A DNA stretch of 64,000 nucleotides from Flavobacteriales bacterium (GTDB lineage: Bacteria > Bacteroidota > Bacteroidia > Flavobacteriales_F > PHOS-HE28), in contig JADKFY010000001.1 in assembly GCA_016717305.1 (NCBI GenBank), positions 310,001-374,000 on the forward strand, read 5' to 3'. Below are positions 1-8,940 of this stretch, in pieces; position 1 is the stretch's first letter, and every line of letters starts with the position of its first letter. A model generated the notes under the pieces. It ran no database searches, was not told the origin of the DNA, and worked only from the letters and a program-made list of their open reading frames with translations. The translations under genes and the position numbers were made by a program.

Positions 1-431
1 GGCGTTTCAGTTCCGCGAGCAAGCAAACGCTGTTCCAAAACTTCCACGGAGGGAGGGCTTACGAAGATGGCCAAAGCGCGATCACCAAATACCTTCTTCA
101 AATGAAGTCCGCCAACGACATCCACATCGAAGATCGCGCTGTTCCCATGGCCCCAGATCCGATCGATCTCGCTACGTAAGGTGCCATAGAATTGGCCGGG
201 ATAGACCTCTTCCCACTCCACGAACGAGTCGGTCGATATGCGCGTGCGGAAGTCATCGGCGGTGATGAAGAAGTAATCTTGTCCGTCCACTTCGTAAGAC
301 CGTTTCGCCCGGCTGGTGGCGCTTACGGAGAAGGCCAACCGCAGACCCTGCGCCAAAAGGCTGCGCACGATCGTGGTCTTTCCAGCGCCCGACGGGGCCG
401 ATATGATCACGCACTTTCCACTCGTCTCCAT
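1..431 (-). CDS. gmk: Guanylate kinase (3' end cut by window edge)
   Basis: ATP:GMP phosphotransferase of purine nucleotide synthesis, cytoplasmic. The reading frame begins at an ATG at 429-431 and stays open to the left edge, giving about 143 N-terminal residues of a family usually near 190-200. Visible are the P-loop SAPSGAGKTT near residues 10-19, the GMP-binding stretch with SATSRAKR near 37-44, and FVEWEEVYPGQFYGT near 69-83 (the usual motif has H-G after the tyrosine; here it is P-G). Only 8 bases separate it from the upstream yicC stop, the common yicC-gmk pairing, so the two are probably cotranscribed. The C-terminal lid and end lie outside the window. Identification is firm. Confidence 0.95.
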   Translation of the reverse strand, partial: METSGKCVIISAPSGAGKTTIVRSLLAQGLRLAFSVSATSRAKRSYEVDGQDYFFITADDFRTRISTDSFVEWEEVYPGQFYGTLRSEIDRIWGHGNSAIFDVDVVGGLHLKKVFGDRALAIFVSPPSVEVLEQRLLARGTET

Positions 432-439
432 GGGCTACT

Positions 440-1309
440 TCACAGTACGTTCAACACCTGTTCCTTGATCTTTTCCAACTCATCCTTCATCCGCACCACA
501 ACCTGCTGGATAACCGCGTCATTGGCTTTGGAACCGAGCGTGTTGATCTCCCGGCCCATTTCCTGCGCTATGAAGCCGAGCTTACGGCCTTGCGGATCTT
601 CTTGGGCCATGGTCTCGTGGAAGTAGGTGCAATGCGACCGCAACCGGACCTTCTCCTCGGTAACATCCATCTTCTCCAGATAGAAGACCAGCTCTTGTTC
701 GAAACGGTCCTGATCCACTTTCGTTTCCAGTTCGGCCAATTTGCTACGCAGCTTTTCACGGGTGCGTTCAGCACGGCCAGGATCCAAAGTTTCTGACTCG
801 GCCAGCAATTCGCCGATGCGGTCCACATGCGCGGCCAACACTTCTTGTAAGCGCTGTCCTTCGCTCTTGCGGAATGCATCGAAACCTGCAAGGGCGTTGC
901 GTACAAGATCCAAGGTGTTGGAAATTTCTTCTTCACTGGCCGTTTCCGTTGCCGTGGTCACCACATCGGGCATGCGCAATACATGCGCGAGCAGGTCCGT
1001 GTGGGCTTCCGGGGCCACGCTCTTGCGGATCGCTTTCAGCTCTTCGTAATAGGCGCGTACCAATTCCGTATCGAATGAAATGCGCTTGTTGGAAAGGAAT
1101 CGATCGCCGGATATGCATACTTCGCTCTTGCCCCGTACGATCACATCCCCGGCCATTTGCCGCAGTTGCACCTCGTGTTCTTTGTAAGCTCCGGGTACCT
1201 TCAAGAACAGGTCCAATTGTTTTCCATTCAGCGAACGGACCTCAACGGTCACATTTCGATCGTTGGCGATCCCTTCGGCACGGCCGAAGCCTGTCATGGA
1301 ACGAAGCAT
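440..1309 (-). CDS. yicC: YicC/YloC family endoribonuclease
   Basis: A 289-residue protein starting MLRSMTGFGRAEG, the standard N-terminus of the YicC/YloC family, and ending with the conserved DELEKIKEQVLNVL tail. The family N-terminal domain covers roughly residues 1-155 and the DUF1732 C-terminal domain roughly 205-289, with the conserved GRKLGFIAQEMGREINTLGSK block near 242-262. E. coli YicC is reported as an RNA endonuclease; that role is carried over by family membership. The frame is open 17 codons further upstream, but the ATG at 1307-1309 matches the family start. It lies just upstream of gmk with an 8-base gap, suggesting one transcript. Confidence 0.93.
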   Translation of the reverse strand: MLRSMTGFGRAEGIANDRNVTVEVRSLNGKQLDLFLKVPGAYKEHEVQLRQMAGDVIVRGKSEVCISGDRFLSNKRISFDTELVRAYYEELKAIRKSVAPEAHTDLLAHVLRMPDVVTTATETASEEEISNTLDLVRNALAGFDAFRKSEGQRLQEVLAAHVDRIGELLAESETLDPGRAERTREKLRSKLAELETKVDQDRFEQELVFYLEKMDVTEEKVRLRSHCTYFHETMAQEDPQGRKLGFIAQEMGREINTLGSKANDAVIQQVVVRMKDELEKIKEQVLNVL

Positions 1310-1409
1310 GTTCTTTTCCTGTTGCGGCCAAAGGTAGACTGATGAATGGATGGTGATCACCGACGGCAGGTAATGGATCGGTCACATCGATCAACTCCTT
1401 TTCTGTTCT

Positions 1410-2336
1410 TCATGCAACTCGAGTCTCTGGCCTCCCCACCAAGTAAACACCCGTGAAGATCGCCGCGGCGCACAACAACTGCGGAAGGCCAAGCTGTGCA
1501 ACATGATCGCCCGGTATACCCAAGCGTTCGGGGCCGACCCGCACGAACAACCACGTGGATACGGCGGCCATGAAAGGCTGCATGTAGATGTAGGTGCCTA
1601 CCACCGTTGGACTGATCAGCCGCAATGCCCAAGTGTTCAGCAAGTACGCAACGAAGGTCACCATCACCACAACAAAAATGATCGCGACCAGGATGGGCCT
1701 TGTCAAGGCCTGCCATTCCACCGCATTGAATTCACTCCACCCAAACGGTAGAACAAGCACCAGGCCCACTAAGAACGACCACGACATCACCGTTACGGCG
1801 GTGTACTTGCGCATCAATGGCTTGACCAGTACCAAGTATACCCCATAACTGATGGCGTTAATGAGAATGAACAGGTCACCCAACCGAGTGGCTCCGGTCA
1901 CTGCAGCGTTCGGCTTTAGCACGATCAGCGCGAGTGCTCCGGCGGCGCCCAGGAACACACCGAACGACTTGAGGTAAGTGATGCGCTCTTTAAGAAGGAT
2001 CCCGGCCAATACCAAGACCAGGATCGGCGTGGCCACCATGATGATGCTGGCGTTGATCGGTGTGGTGCGCATCAACCCGTGGAAGAACATGAGCTGGTTC
2101 AACGCAACACCGAAAAAGCCGCACAGGAATAGACGGAACGCATCGGAGAGGTCTATCCGTTGGGGACGGAAGGCACGCATGATCCAAAACAACGCGCCAG
2201 CGCCCGCCACGCGTAGCAGAATGAAACCGGAAGGTCCGATCACATCGGGCATTAAGCCCTTGGCCACTACATAGTTCACCCCATAAATGAAGTTCACGGT
2301 GAACAGGGCCAAATGTGCGAGTACGCGAAGGGACAT
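1410..2336 (-). CDS. EamA/DMT-superfamily transporter
   Basis: A 308-residue integral inner-membrane protein with about ten hydrophobic segments arranged as two EamA repeats (first about residues 5-140, second about 155-300). The first repeat has the family-typical ILLRVAGAGALFWIM segment and a GVALNQLMFFHGL helix; the second begins LGDLFILINAISYGVYLVLVKPL. Drug/metabolite exporters of this fold move amino acids or other small metabolites, but the substrate cannot be read from sequence. The ATG is at 2334-2336. A TACCTTCG box on the minus strand at 2398-2405 could be its promoter; the gene diverges from the flippase-like gene at 2407. Confidence 0.88.
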   Translation of the reverse strand: MSLRVLAHLALFTVNFIYGVNYVVAKGLMPDVIGPSGFILLRVAGAGALFWIMRAFRPQRIDLSDAFRLFLCGFFGVALNQLMFFHGLMRTTPINASIIMVATPILVLVLAGILLKERITYLKSFGVFLGAAGALALIVLKPNAAVTGATRLGDLFILINAISYGVYLVLVKPLMRKYTAVTVMSWSFLVGLVLVLPFGWSEFNAVEWQALTRPILVAIIFVVVMVTFVAYLLNTWALRLISPTVVGTYIYMQPFMAAVSTWLFVRVGPERLGIPGDHVAQLGLPQLLCAAAIFTGVYLVGRPETRVA

Positions 2337-2397
2337 GAAAATACTATCGACGAACGGATACCTTTAGCCCGGACCCATTGCCGTGGATCAAAGGGCG

Positions 2398-2405
2398 CGA
2401 AGGTA
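2398..2405 (-). promoter_or_regulatory. Candidate -7 promoter box for the DMT exporter
   Basis: The minus strand reads TACCTTCG, one base from the Bacteroidota -7 consensus TAnnTTTG and identical to boxes before several other genes here. It lies about 60 bases upstream of the exporter ATG. No TTG lies at the expected 19-bp spacing, so support is by recurrence only. Confidence 0.35.
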
Positions 2406-2406
2406 G

Positions 2407-3612
2407 ATGGAGAGCACACCGACCAGCACCGAGGACGAACAGGACTTTCGCAAGAAGTTCAGTCTGCGGCGCGTGATGATACCGGTGGTGATCGGCCTGC
2501 TGGCGGCAGGCTGGTTGTTGTGGCATGACCTGAGCAAAGTGCGTTATGAACGGGCCCCGGACGGCCGGGGAGAATACACGTGGGTGGACGCCAACAAGAA
2601 TGGAATTCCCGATGTTTCCAACGCGGCTGAATTCACCGAAGTGGCACCCGGAACCGGCATTTACCGGAAAATGACCGCGGTCGAGGTGTTGGGCTCTATC
2701 AATTGGACCTGGATCAGCAGCTTCTGGATCTTGATGGCCATTGTTGCCACCGCACTTCGCGACCTGGGTTACATCTACCGTATGCGGGTACTCTCCGACG
2801 GGCACCTGAGTTGGCGACAATCCTTCAACGTGACCTTCTTGTGGGAATTCGCTTCTGCACTTACGCCATCCGTCGTAGGAGGCTCCGGCATCGCCATGTT
2901 CATTATCGGACGCGAAGGACTTTTGCTCGGCAGGGCCACAGCGATCGTACTGGTCACCGCGCTTATGGACGAACTGTTCTATGTGATCATGGTGCCCTTG
3001 GTCTTTGTTTTCGTTGGCATAGACGATCTGTTCCCCGCTCAACTGGACCATGCGTTCTGGGGCCTTCCGATCATGGTGATCTTCTGGGTCGGTTATGCCT
3101 TCATCCTCGCCATGGTATTCACCGTGACCTATTCCGTCTTCTTCCGGCCACGGGCATTCAAATTCGCTTTGCTATGGATATTCAAACTGCCTTTTCTTGT
3201 GCGTTGGCGTCCAGCCGTGATCCGGGTGGGTGATGACATCGTGACCACCTCGGTTGAACTACGCGGAAAGCCGAAGAGATTTTGGGCCAAGGCCTTCGGG
3301 GCAACTTGCATTTCCTGGGGTTCCCGCTTTTTGGTGATCAATTTCATCTGCGCTGCATTCTTCAACGTGAGCGACCATCTCTTGCTCTATGCAAGGCAAT
3401 TGATCATGTGGGTGATCTTGCTCATAAGCCCCACACCCGGCAGCAGCGGCGTTGCCGAGGTGGCCTTCAGTGGTTTCTTCCGCGACCTCTTGCCCGCCGT
3501 GGGCTATATTGGTGCATTGGCTGTGATCTGGCGCATACTCAGTTATTACCTCTACCTCTTCATAGGCACGATCGTGTTGCCACGGTGGTTGAGGAATACG
3601 GCCGGGAAGTAG
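2407..3612 (+). CDS. UPF0104/LPG-synthase TM-domain (flippase-like) protein
   Basis: A 401-residue membrane protein with the lysylphosphatidylglycerol-synthase transmembrane fold (UPF0104, TIGR00374-type). A cytoplasmic N-terminus of about 20 residues is followed by a first membrane segment near residues 24-40, a hydrophilic loop of about 55 residues with a calcium-loop-like run WVDANKNGIPD, then seven or so hydrophobic segments from about residue 97 on. The family-typical FASALTPSVVGGSG and ISPTPGSSGVAE signatures, each with a P-x-x-G-G/S-S-G core, are both present. The soluble transferase domain of true MprF is absent. Relatives are proposed lipid flippases; the lipid is unknown. The EF-hand-like insertion in the first loop is not something I associate with the basic family. 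Confidence 0.82.
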   Translation: MESTPTSTEDEQDFRKKFSLRRVMIPVVIGLLAAGWLLWHDLSKVRYERAPDGRGEYTWVDANKNGIPDVSNAAEFTEVAPGTGIYRKMTAVEVLGSINWTWISSFWILMAIVATALRDLGYIYRMRVLSDGHLSWRQSFNVTFLWEFASALTPSVVGGSGIAMFIIGREGLLLGRATAIVLVTALMDELFYVIMVPLVFVFVGIDDLFPAQLDHAFWGLPIMVIFWVGYAFILAMVFTVTYSVFFRPRAFKFALLWIFKLPFLVRWRPAVIRVGDDIVTTSVELRGKPKRFWAKAFGATCISWGSRFLVINFICAAFFNVSDHLLLYARQLIMWVILLISPTPGSSGVAEVAFSGFFRDLLPAVGYIGALAVIWRILSYYLYLFIGTIVLPRWLRNTAGK

Positions 3613-3802
3613 AAGAGGGTCCACCCTTCGAACTCTGGATCGTCTCTGCTCGAAGGGCATTGGAACGTGTGTTTTATTTCGGCGAGCTTTGGGTAGCGAT
3701 TGGTGGATCAGTAGGCCAGGTTGGGCAACTGCTCCGCCTTGATCTTCGCCCGCTCCCATAAGGCTACCTTCACGGCGGCGCCACCAAATGCGCGAACGAG
3801 CC

Positions 3803-4942
3803 ATGAAATTCGGTACCAAGGCCATCCACGCAGGTGTGGAGGCGGATCCTGCAACCGGGGCCATTATGACCCCGATCTACCAGACCAGCACTTACGCGCA
3901 AACCGCTCCCGGTGTGCATAAGGGCTACGAATACAGTCGCACGCACAATCCAACACGCACCGCCTTGCAGAATGCGCTTGCAGCTTTGGAAAATGGTAAG
4001 CACGGGTTGTGTTTCAGCAGCGGCATGGCCAGCATCGATGCGATCGTGAAGCTGCTCAAGCCCGGCGATGAGGTCGTGAGCACCAACGATCTATACGGAG
4101 GAACCTATCGGCTCTTCACTAAAGTATACGCCGAATTTGGCATCGTCTTCCGTTTCGTGGACATGGGTGATATGGCCAATGTTTCCGCTGCGATCAATGA
4201 CAAGACCAAGTTGATCTGGGCAGAAACACCCACCAATCCGCTGCTCAAGATCATCGACATAGCCGCGTTGGCAGCGTTAGCAGAAAAGCACAAGTGCCTC
4301 TTGGGCGTGGACAACACGTTCGCCAGCCCTTTCTTGCAGAACCCAATGGACCTGGGCGCTGATATCGTGATGCATAGCGTGACCAAATACCTCGGCGGCC
4401 ACAGCGATGTGGTGATGGGCGCACTCGTGGTGAAGGACGATGCCTTGCATGAGCGCTTGGCTTTTATACAGAACAGTTGCGGTGCCATACCAGGGCCGCA
4501 GGATTGTTTTCTGGTCCTGCGCGGATTGAAGACACTCCATCTGCGCATGCAACGCCATAGCGAGAATGGAAAGGTCATTGCGGAATGGTTGGTGAAGCAC
4601 CCGAAGGTGGACAAGGTGTACTGGCCCGGTTTCCCTTCGCACCCCAACCACGTTGTTGCGAAAAAGCAGATGCGCGATTTCGGCGGTATGATGAGCTTTA
4701 CGCTGAAGGGCGACGACATGGCCGATGCCACCAAGTTCCTTTCCACCACCAAGGTCTTCACCTTGGCAGAATCGCTTGGGGGCGTGGAATCATTGAGCGG
4801 GCACCCGGCCAGCATGACACATGCAAGCATTCCGCGTGAAGAACGACTGAAGAATGGATTGGCCGATACGCTTATTCGTCTGAGCGTCGGCTTGGAGGAT
4901 GCCGAAGACCTGATCGAGGACCTAGAGCAAGCGTTGGGGTAG
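3803..4942 (+). CDS. Cystathionine gamma-synthase / gamma-lyase family PLP enzyme
   Basis: A 379-residue fold-type I PLP enzyme of the Cys/Met metabolism family. The N-terminus MKFGTKAIHAG is typical, followed by the substrate-binding YSRTHNPTR near residues 44-52, the cofactor-stacking region SSGMASIDA near 72-80 and the Schiff-base lysine in SVTKYLGGHSD (K195). The tail SVGLEDAEDLIEDLEQAL is also typical. It acts in the cytoplasm in methionine/cysteine trans-sulfuration; synthase and lyase activities cannot be separated by eye. An in-frame ATG 15 bases upstream (3788) is possible, but the one at 3803 matches the family N-terminus. Stand-alone gene between unrelated neighbours. Confidence 0.92.
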   Translation: MKFGTKAIHAGVEADPATGAIMTPIYQTSTYAQTAPGVHKGYEYSRTHNPTRTALQNALAALENGKHGLCFSSGMASIDAIVKLLKPGDEVVSTNDLYGGTYRLFTKVYAEFGIVFRFVDMGDMANVSAAINDKTKLIWAETPTNPLLKIIDIAALAALAEKHKCLLGVDNTFASPFLQNPMDLGADIVMHSVTKYLGGHSDVVMGALVVKDDALHERLAFIQNSCGAIPGPQDCFLVLRGLKTLHLRMQRHSENGKVIAEWLVKHPKVDKVYWPGFPSHPNHVVAKKQMRDFGGMMSFTLKGDDMADATKFLSTTKVFTLAESLGGVESLSGHPASMTHASIPREERLKNGLADTLIRLSVGLEDAEDLIEDLEQALG

Positions 4943-5283
4943 AAGGGTAAACCTCCAAGCGTGCTTCGGATGTTGGTGCCCGATCGGTCATTGGATCGTC
5001 ATTTCCCGTTTCGATGCAACGTTCAAAGCCGAGCTCGGTCGAGCGCCAAAAGCCAGTTCGTTAGCGCCGGATCTCGTCAACGCGCTAGTGGATCTTCCGT
5101 TGTTCATCGCGGAACATTGCTGCTTTGTCGAAACGAACAGACTATTTTGATCGTCGAATTCCAATGCCGGAGTGATCTAGGATAGCAAACCCACCGTATA
5201 GATTGTTGAAGCCGTTGGTCGGCAACTGGACGTCCTCCTTTGTAAATTGTGCCCACATTGACCAATAGGTCGACCCCTCATAC
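4943..5283. other. 341-base intergenic region, nothing assigned
   Basis: No credible gene is seen on either strand between the PLP enzyme and the M43 protease. The only forward open stretch (74 codons from 4961) has arginine/serine-rich, low-hydrophobicity content unlike a protein. Short GC-rich palindromic words such as CGAGCTCGGTCGAGCG lie near 5030-5045 but do not form a convincing terminator. Confidence 0.5.
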
Positions 5284-7362
5284 ATGATCCTACGTTCCCT
5301 TTTGTTCGTGTTTTCCAGCTTCTCTTTGGTTTCTGGTGTTTTTGCACAAGGCGCAGTCCCCTTCCATTGCGGTCACGACGAGTTACATCGGCTCAATGTC
5401 GACCCTCAGAACGATCAGCTGATGATGGCACGGATCGCCAATGCCGAGGCTGAATTGGGATCCTTTACACAGAATTTCCAGCAGAGTGCTGAACGCGGCG
5501 GAGGCAGCTTATACATCATCCCTGTTGTGTTCCACATCATCCATAACAATGGCCCCGAGAACATCGGTAACGATCAGATATTTGATGTGATGCGGGTGCT
5601 CAATGAGGATTTCAACAAACAGAATTCGGATTGGGACAATGTGGTACTGACCTTCTTGGACCGTGTTGGCGATATTGGTATTGAATTCCGTTTGGCCACG
5701 ATCGATCCGTCCGGGAACTGTACCAATGGTATTACCCGAACGGTCTCTGCACTTACGAATGATGGAGGATCGGATATGAAGGCATTGATCCAATGGCCAC
5801 GGAACAAGTACGTGAACGTCTGGGTCTCTGCCAGTGCGAACGGTTCAGCGGGATACACGTTCAGACCGGGATCTGCCCAGTTCTATCCTGAAGAGGATGG
5901 AATTGTGCTGCAGCATACTTACACGGGATCCATCGGTACAAGTACATTGGGGCGTTCACGGACGTTGACCCACGAAATGGGCCACTTTTTCAATTTGAAA
6001 CATACATGGGGCAATGGTAACGACCCCGAACTTCCATCCAATTGCGACCAGGACGATGATGTTAGCGACACCCCGAATAGCGTAGGTTGGACCACCTGTA
6101 CCTTGTCCGGTGCCAGTTGCGGTTCATTGGACAACGTGGAGAACTTCATGGACTATTCCTACTGTTCCAAGATGTTCACCGCTGGACAGGGTACACGTAT
6201 GATCGCCGCGCTCAATTCCTCCATAGCTCAACGCAGCTCGTTATGGCAATCTAGCAATTTGAATAGCACTGGAACGAACGGCAACGAAGCATTGTGTGCT
6301 GCTCGCTTCACCAATTCCTTGCCCGTGGTTTGTGCCGGTGGTACTGTAACCTTCAATGACGAAAGTTTCCACAACGTCACTTCACGCATATGGAGTTTTC
6401 CAGGTGGTACCCCTGCAACATCAACCGAGATGAGCCCAACGGTGACCTACGACACCCCCGGACTGCACGACGTGACATTGACCGCGAGCGATGGCACGAA
6501 CGACGTGACCACCACCGCAAGTGAACTTGTACGTGTGTTCGAAGTGCCCGGACAGGCCGACCCGTTGGTTGAAGGCTTCGAGAGTGCAACGACCTTTTCC
6601 TCGTTGGGCTGGAGTACAGGAGAACTTTCATCTACCAATTTTACGATCACTGGTACTGCGTCCTACTCCGGTTCCAAAAGCGCCAAAGTGACCAATACCG
6701 CTAATAGTGCCGGTGGAGTGTACCACTTGTACGCTCCAACGGTAGATATGAGCAATGCTACTGCCATCACCTTGAGTTTCCGTTTTGCTTACGCCCAACG
6801 TTCAACAGCCAACAACGACCGCCTGCGTGTTTATGTGAGCAACGATTGTGGTGCTACTTGGAGTTTGCGCACCCAGTTGCAGGGACTTTCAACGCTGCCT
6901 ACAACGGGGGTGGTCTCCGGAAATTTCGTGCCGAACGGTCCATCCCAATGGTCGCAGACAGTGCTCACGAACATCAACTCCACCTACCATGTTTCTGACT
7001 TCCGACTACGGTTTGAATTCCAAAGCGAAGGGGGGAACAATTTGTACATTGATGACGTGAATATCAATGGTGTCGCTGTCGGTCTCGAAGAAGTTACGAG
7101 CGGCAATGGTGCCGGCCTCATCGTGATGCCGAACCCAGCCAAGGACAACGCTCAGGTCGTGTTGAACGTTAGAGCAGCAGGCAGGGTCCAGGTGGATCTT
7201 TTGGATGTCTTGGGGCGAACGGTCAAGGGCTTGCATAATGCACCGCTTCCCCAAGGAGTACGTCGGATGGACCTTCAGGTGAGCGAACTCCCTGCTGGTC
7301 TATACTTCATCCGAATGGAGCAGGAGGGCCAAAGCCAGACCGTGCGTTTCGTGGTGGAGTGA
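5284..7362 (+). CDS. Secreted M43 (pappalysin/cytophagalysin-like) metalloprotease with PKD domain and T9SS signal
   Basis: A 692-residue exported protease. A signal peptide covers about residues 1-21 (cleavage after VFAQ). The M43 catalytic domain spans about 75-320: the zinc motif HEMGHFFNLKH is at 230-240, with Asn where the metzincin consensus has Gly, and the Met-turn is NFMDYSYC with M289. A PKD-like domain (about 345-420, core PTVTYDTPGLHDVTL) and a jelly-roll/MAM-like segment (about 425-595) follow. The last 75 residues form a T9SS type A sorting domain (MPNPAKDN ... LPAGLYFIRM ... VRFVVE). It should be exported through Sec, carried across the outer membrane by T9SS and released or surface-anchored. 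A strong hairpin terminator follows at 7381. Confidence 0.9.
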   Translation: MILRSLLFVFSSFSLVSGVFAQGAVPFHCGHDELHRLNVDPQNDQLMMARIANAEAELGSFTQNFQQSAERGGGSLYIIPVVFHIIHNNGPENIGNDQIFDVMRVLNEDFNKQNSDWDNVVLTFLDRVGDIGIEFRLATIDPSGNCTNGITRTVSALTNDGGSDMKALIQWPRNKYVNVWVSASANGSAGYTFRPGSAQFYPEEDGIVLQHTYTGSIGTSTLGRSRTLTHEMGHFFNLKHTWGNGNDPELPSNCDQDDDVSDTPNSVGWTTCTLSGASCGSLDNVENFMDYSYCSKMFTAGQGTRMIAALNSSIAQRSSLWQSSNLNSTGTNGNEALCAARFTNSLPVVCAGGTVTFNDESFHNVTSRIWSFPGGTPATSTEMSPTVTYDTPGLHDVTLTASDGTNDVTTTASELVRVFEVPGQADPLVEGFESATTFSSLGWSTGELSSTNFTITGTASYSGSKSAKVTNTANSAGGVYHLYAPTVDMSNATAITLSFRFAYAQRSTANNDRLRVYVSNDCGATWSLRTQLQGLSTLPTTGVVSGNFVPNGPSQWSQTVLTNINSTYHVSDFRLRFEFQSEGGNNLYIDDVNINGVAVGLEEVTSGNGAGLIVMPNPAKDNAQVVLNVRAAGRVQVDLLDVLGRTVKGLHNAPLPQGVRRMDLQVSELPAGLYFIRMEQEGQSQTVRFVVE

Positions 7363-7380
7363 TAGTGAAAGCTCCACGCG

Positions 7381-7424
7381 AAAAGCGGCCCGTTCGATCC
7401 CGTGGAATTGAACGGGCCGCTTTT
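7381..7424 (+). terminator. Intrinsic terminator after the M43 protease
   Basis: Perfect 15-bp inverted repeat: AAAAGCGGCCCGTTC at 7381-7395 and its complement at 7410-7424, with a 14-base loop and a T-run ending the right arm. It lies 18 bases after the protease stop and also faces the convergent gene ending at 7540, so it may work in both directions. Confidence 0.85.
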
Positions 7425-7539
7425 CATTTGCAATGCACTAAGCGATCGGAACGAGAAGAACGCTTCAGTGGACTCGCCCATACGCCTGCATAGCGAGCCC
7501 GTCCAAAGGTGCTTGGTCCAAATTTGAATGACTAGGCGC

Positions 7540-7983
7540 CTACTCCTTGAAGCCTACCAAAATGGCCACGCAACCTACGTGTACCATGCTGGTGTTCCCA
7601 CGGGAGGGCACCCAGACCACCACTTTCATGGCAGAGGTGCTTCCTGCCTTCAGATCGAACGAATGCTTCGGGTCATCGGCCAAGCTTTCGAAAAGGATCT
7701 TGTTGTTCTCATCAACCAACTTCCAGTTCACCTCACCCAGAATAGGATGTGAGCATACCATAACACGGTACTCTTGGCCACTGTAAAAGGTCAAATTCAC
7801 CTCGGCTTCTTCGCCCGGTGCCAATTGTGCGGCATTGAACGATTCATTGAATTTGTAGGGAGCCAGGTCCGGTACGCATTTGTTCTTTGCGAAACTCCGG
7901 CACTGTGCATTTACCGAAAAGGTGATCAACAGAAATGCGGATGCCAGTAAGGTCTTCGCGAAGTTGGTTCGGGCGATGTACAT
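7540..7983 (-). CDS. Exported protein of unknown function
   Basis: A 147-residue protein starting MYIARTNFAKTLL, with a signal peptide ending near SVNA-Q (about residue 27). The mature part contains CRSFAKNKCVPDLAPYKFNES and a predicted beta-rich remainder; I do not recognise the family. The ATG at 7981-7983 is 8 bases after the stop of the upstream lipoprotein gene; a TTG at 7995 would overlap that stop instead. The close spacing suggests a two-gene unit with the lipoprotein. Periplasmic or surface location is inferred from the signal peptide only. Confidence 0.7.
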   Translation of the reverse strand: MYIARTNFAKTLLASAFLLITFSVNAQCRSFAKNKCVPDLAPYKFNESFNAAQLAPGEEAEVNLTFYSGQEYRVMVCSHPILGEVNWKLVDENNKILFESLADDPKHSFDLKAGSTSAMKVVVWVPSRGNTSMVHVGCVAILVGFKE

Positions 7984-7991
7984 GGCAGGTT

Positions 7992-8876
7992 TCAATTGAT
8001 ATAGGTTGTTCGGATCTCAGCGGTCTTGTCCCTGATCGCGGATAGCTGGGCATCGGTCAATGTTGCAGCGGTGCCGCCCACGCCGATCACGGCAACTCCG
8101 TTCTCCTCGCTCGTTGCGGTGCCGGGTGTCCCTGCTGCCACTTCGGCGAACAGGGCTTGGAGGGAAGCGATATCTCCCTTAACACTGGTCAATCGAGGGT
8201 CTTCCATTTCGTAGGAATTAAGCAGGTTGGACAAGTCGTTCAAGGAGATCCGCTGTTCAGCGATCCGTTGCCGAAGCTCCGGGGTGTCGTTGATCTTGGA
8301 GACTTGCGTGGCGATGTACAAGCCCTCGACCCAACCCCCTGCGATCATGAGCGCACTGATGTTGTCGCGCCCGTTCTCCTTCAGGTAAGCATCCACATTC
8401 CAGTACGTCTCACTTACTATGTCCAGTAGCGCATCGCGGTCGTTGAGCTTGGATTGCATCAGCTCCAATGTGCTGTCATTGAAAGCGCTGATAACGCCCA
8501 ACCGATCGGCAAGTTTGCGTGAACAAGAGGTGTAGAACATGCTCTCTTGGGTATGGTTGAATACACTGGTGTAGCTGAGGTCGGCACCGTAAATGCCCAA
8601 GTTCAGTGCCTGTTGGCCGGCCGAAGTGTACTTGTCCACGTTCTTGACATCGTTGAGGATGTTCTTGTTGTACTTGGCTCCGGCCTTTTTCAGAAGACCC
8701 GCGGTCTCCATGGGCGAAGGAATGTTGTAGAAGATGCTCTTGGTCTTCTTCATCCGTTCAGCTTGGACGGCACTATCGACACCGTTCTCCAAGGTAAGCT
8801 TGTCCTGTGGTGGCGGTTCGCTCCCACATGCGGCCAAGCAAGCGGCCAATACCAAGGACAGGGAAAGGTTCTTCAT
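7992..8876 (-). CDS. Lipoprotein of unknown function
   Basis: A 294-residue protein beginning MKNLSLSLVLAACLAACGSE, a lipoprotein signal with LAAC lipoboxes at both C13 and C17. The mature part is mostly helical, with regions ALNLGIYGADLSYTSVFN and LMIAGGWVEGLYIATQV that recur in Bacteroidota proteins of unknown function. A Gly/Ala-rich stretch lies near residues 255-280, followed by a short helical tail. The open frame runs 45 codons further upstream, but the lipoprotein signal fixes the ATG at 8874-8876. It lies 64 bases downstream of polA on the same strand and 8 bases before the next small exported protein gene. Confidence 0.78.
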   Translation of the reverse strand: MKNLSLSLVLAACLAACGSEPPPQDKLTLENGVDSAVQAERMKKTKSIFYNIPSPMETAGLLKKAGAKYNKNILNDVKNVDKYTSAGQQALNLGIYGADLSYTSVFNHTQESMFYTSCSRKLADRLGVISAFNDSTLELMQSKLNDRDALLDIVSETYWNVDAYLKENGRDNISALMIAGGWVEGLYIATQVSKINDTPELRQRIAEQRISLNDLSNLLNSYEMEDPRLTSVKGDIASLQALFAEVAAGTPGTATSEENGVAVIGVGGTAATLTDAQLSAIRDKTAEIRTTYIN

Positions 8877-8940
8877 TTGTACGGTGGTCATTCGTGAGCA
8901 AGGAGAGTGGGCCGTAAAGGTGCAACTGGGTAACGAGGGA

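Noticed and set aside
2344..3051. 235-codon minus-strand open frame opposite the UPF0104 gene
   Set aside because: No domain, overlaps a gene with clear membrane topology.
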